Assembly (NCBI GenBank): GCA_021790495.1 | Contig: JAJYGZ010000070.1 | Location: 1-6,578, forward strand | Source of the DNA: Actinomycetes bacterium | GTDB lineage: Bacteria > Actinomycetota > Acidimicrobiia > Acidimicrobiales > Acidimicrobiaceae | Direction of reading: 5' to 3' | DNA: 6,578 nucleotides | Shown: in pieces, positions 5,149-6,578 of the stretch | Position numbering within the stretch: position 1 is the stretch's first letter | Layout: every line of letters starts with the position of its first letter | Program-made: the position numbers and the translations under genes | Notes under the pieces: model-generated | The model's input: only the letters and a program-made list of their open reading frames with translations | The model's database searches: none | Told to the model about the DNA's origin: nothing

Positions 5149-6126
5149 TTATGACTCGCGAGCTTTAAGTGCTTCGATCAGCGCCGGAACCACTTTTTGA
5201 ACATCACCAACAATTCCGAGATCCGCAATAGAGAATATGGGAGCCTCTTTATCCTTGTTAACCGCGATGATATTCTTCGCGCCCTTCATTCCGACCATGT
5301 GCTGGGTCGCTCCGGATATTCCAATGGCGATATAGACCGTCGGTTTGACCGTCTTTCCCGTCTGGCCCACTTGATAGGAATATGGGACCCAACCCGCATC
5401 GACAATTGCCCGGGAAGCCCCAGGCGCACCCTTTAGCAAGAGCGCGAGATCCTCTACCAACTGGTAATGTTCAGCTTGTCCAAGACCACGGCCGCCAGAG
5501 ACTACCACCGCCGCTTCGTCGAGTTTGGGCCCACTGCGCTCCTCGACGTGGCTTTGAACCACCCTGGCGTTTCCGGCAGGCCCTATATCGCCCGCCGAAA
5601 CCGACTCGACGACGACAGCAACCGGGCTCTCTTGTGCGACGAATGACTTGGGACGAACGACAAAAATAGCCGGCCCACCTGAAGTGAAGCGCGCCGTGAC
5701 AGTTTGGCTCCCGCCAAAGATCGCGTGTTCGCTCACGAGAGAGTCCCCATCGGCAATAATATTTACCACGTTGGTGAGTAACGGACGATCCAGTTTCGCC
5801 GAAAGTCTCCCCGCGGCGTCACGACCCTCGGAGGAGGCGGCGAAAAAGACCGCGTCGGGCGAATCGCCGCCAAGAGCCATTTGGGCCATGACTGCAGCAA
5901 CCGTGGTACCCGCGAGTCTCGAATCCAAATCGGTTATCGAGACGAGGCGAGACCCGCCGTAATTTCCGATGGCGTCGATGAACTCGCTATCTACCTCAGC
6001 GGCACTGAATGCCGTAACTTCGTTGGCGAAACGCTTTGCCGCGCTTAGCAGTTCGAGCGAACCCGCGGATATTTTCGCACCGCTGATTTCAACAAAGACC
6101 CAGATCCGGGAGAGACCCATGACCAA
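5149..6126 (-). CDS. etfA: Electron transfer flavoprotein subunit alpha
   Basis: The 325-residue protein has normal EtfA length. The N-terminal domain (about 6-195) starts with IWVFVEISGAKI and SLELLSAAKR. The C-terminal FAD domain is unmistakable: VVSGGRGLG (209-216), IVDAGWVPYSYQVGQTGK (241-258), VKPTVYIAIGISGATQH (260-276) and NKDKEAPIFSIADLGIVGD (290-308). EtfA pairs with EtfB to carry electrons from acyl-CoA dehydrogenases and other flavin dehydrogenases to ETF-quinone oxidoreductase. In numbering from the TTG at 6126, a strong AGAGGA sits 8 bases upstream. ATG at 6120, two codons in, is the alternative and has only a weaker GGAA at good spacing; the proteins differ by two residues. The gene follows etfB in the same direction, so co-transcription is likely. 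The FAD loops are intact, so the subunit should be functional. Confidence 0.96.
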   Translation of the reverse strand: MVMGLSRIWVFVEISGAKISAGSLELLSAAKRFANEVTAFSAAEVDSEFIDAIGNYGGSRLVSITDLDSRLAGTTVAAVMAQMALGGDSPDAVFFAASSEGRDAAGRLSAKLDRPLLTNVVNIIADGDSLVSEHAIFGGSQTVTARFTSGGPAIFVVRPKSFVAQESPVAVVVESVSAGDIGPAGNARVVQSHVEERSGPKLDEAAVVVSGGRGLGQAEHYQLVEDLALLLKGAPGASRAIVDAGWVPYSYQVGQTGKTVKPTVYIAIGISGATQHMVGMKGAKNIIAVNKDKEAPIFSIADLGIVGDVQKVVPALIEALKARES

Positions 6127-6237
6127 ATTCCGTTTCCTCTAATGACGCATCCGCGTCGTTCAATCAATTCAATTCCACCTGATGACCGCTTCAGCCGGTA
6201 CCACCCAATGCCACCAGACGTTTTACGCCTTGAGCAA
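6127..6237 (-). other. etfB-etfA intergenic gap with a small hairpin
   Basis: This 111-base gap carries no coding frame of substance. It holds a perfect five-pair hairpin, GACGC-ATCC-GCGTC (6144-6157), just upstream of the etfA ribosome site, and a looser ACCG/CGGT pairing at 6185-6199. The first hairpin includes a 13-base word also present at 4981-4993. The hairpins could tune etfA translation or mRNA processing, but no such function is shown. Confidence 0.4.
6135..6140 (-). promoter_or_regulatory. Ribosome binding site upstream of etfA
   Basis: The minus strand reads AGAGGA from 6140 to 6135. The spacer is 8 bases to TTG at 6126 and 14 bases to ATG at 6120, so this site favours the TTG start. 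Confidence 0.5.
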
Positions 6238-6578
6238 TCAAATAACCTTGAGCTGCTCAAGGTAGTCGATGATCTTCGCGTAACCCTCTCCATCGTCTTC
6301 GATGATCGTCCCGGCCGTTCGGGCGTCAGCCGCCTTGACCGCCGTGATCTCCTCGCGCGCACCGTCTTTGCCCACCTCTTGGGGCGAAAGCCCCAAATCC
6401 GCCACAGACAAAACTTCAACGGGCTTTGACTTCGCGGCCATAATTCCCTTGAACGAGGGATACCTGGGTTCGACGACACCGGCAGTCACGCTCACCAAGG
6501 CTGGCAGCTTTACAGCCACTTCGTCAAATCCGGCCTCGGTCTGGCGATTGACCTTTAGAGTCGCGCCGTCCACTTCTA
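6238..6578 (-). CDS. etfB: Electron transfer flavoprotein subunit beta, C-terminal part (runs off right edge)
   Basis: About 113 C-terminal residues are present, ending at TGA (6240-6238); the family is usually about 250-260 residues, so the first half or more is outside the window. Diagnostic EtfB text is DGATLKVNRQTEAGFDEVAV, then LPALVSVTAGVVEPRYPS and FKGIMAAKSKPVEVLSVADL. The LPALVSV...EPRYPS...KGIMAAK signature is the conserved EtfB loop region near the site that docks dehydrogenases. EtfB binds AMP and forms the heterodimer with EtfA. The fragment has no internal stop or frameshift. The GTG codon at 6573 is an internal valine, not a start, because coding continues to the window edge. 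The upstream position relative to etfA matches the common etfBA order. Confidence 0.95.
   Translation of the reverse strand, partial: EVDGATLKVNRQTEAGFDEVAVKLPALVSVTAGVVEPRYPSFKGIMAAKSKPVEVLSVADLGLSPQEVGKDGAREEITAVKAADARTAGTIIEDDGEGYAKIIDYLEQLKVI

Noticed and set aside
6045..6479. A 144-codon minus-strand frame spanning the etfB end and etfA start
   Set aside because: It is out of frame with two secure flavoprotein genes and is Arg/Ser-rich, as expected for a shifted frame in GC-rich DNA.

Overview
The window looks like chromosomal core DNA from an actinobacterium of moderate GC content, judged by eye. The main evidence is a consecutive trio at 3061-4920: an MSMEG_4193-type histidine phosphatase, a DUF3090 protein and an SCO1664-type kinase-fold protein. 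I know this gene set only from Actinobacteria. The CtaG-like protein also ends in the DEREARRHDR tail common in actinobacterial homologues. Moderate GC and frequent TTG/GTG starts would suit a lineage such as Acidimicrobiia, but that placement is inference. I see no mobile element, phage gene, CRISPR array or stable RNA gene.

Layout. The first 106 bases hold the 5' end of a minus-strand PIG-L/LmbE-type deacetylase. A 170-base divergent spacer (107-276) separates it from a plus-strand series: a Bcp-type peroxiredoxin (277-741), a seven-helix CtaG_caa3-family membrane protein (757-1638) and, after 137 bases, an acyl-CoA thiolase (1776-2942). About 118 bases later the conserved trio begins. Its members are separated by 1 base and then by a 40-base overlap, and all three use non-ATG starts. 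A 228-base convergent spacer (4921-5148) follows. The right end carries minus-strand etfA (5149-6126) and the 3' part of etfB (6238 to the right edge), in the usual etfB-then-etfA order but with a 111-base gap.

Functional reading. Thiolase and electron transfer flavoprotein both belong to fatty-acid or other acyl-CoA oxidation: thiolase cleaves 3-ketoacyl-CoA, and EtfAB takes electrons from acyl-CoA dehydrogenases. The peroxiredoxin removes peroxides, and the CtaG-like protein probably helps assemble cytochrome c oxidase. The trio is the least understood part. A phosphatase fold and a kinase fold flank a small protein with a C-terminal zinc-binding motif, in a tightly coupled operon. In other Actinobacteria this set often lies near mshC (mycothiol ligase); no mshC is visible here. 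A phosphate-based regulatory or metabolite-repair module is a reasonable hypothesis, and the trio is the best candidate here for an undescribed system.
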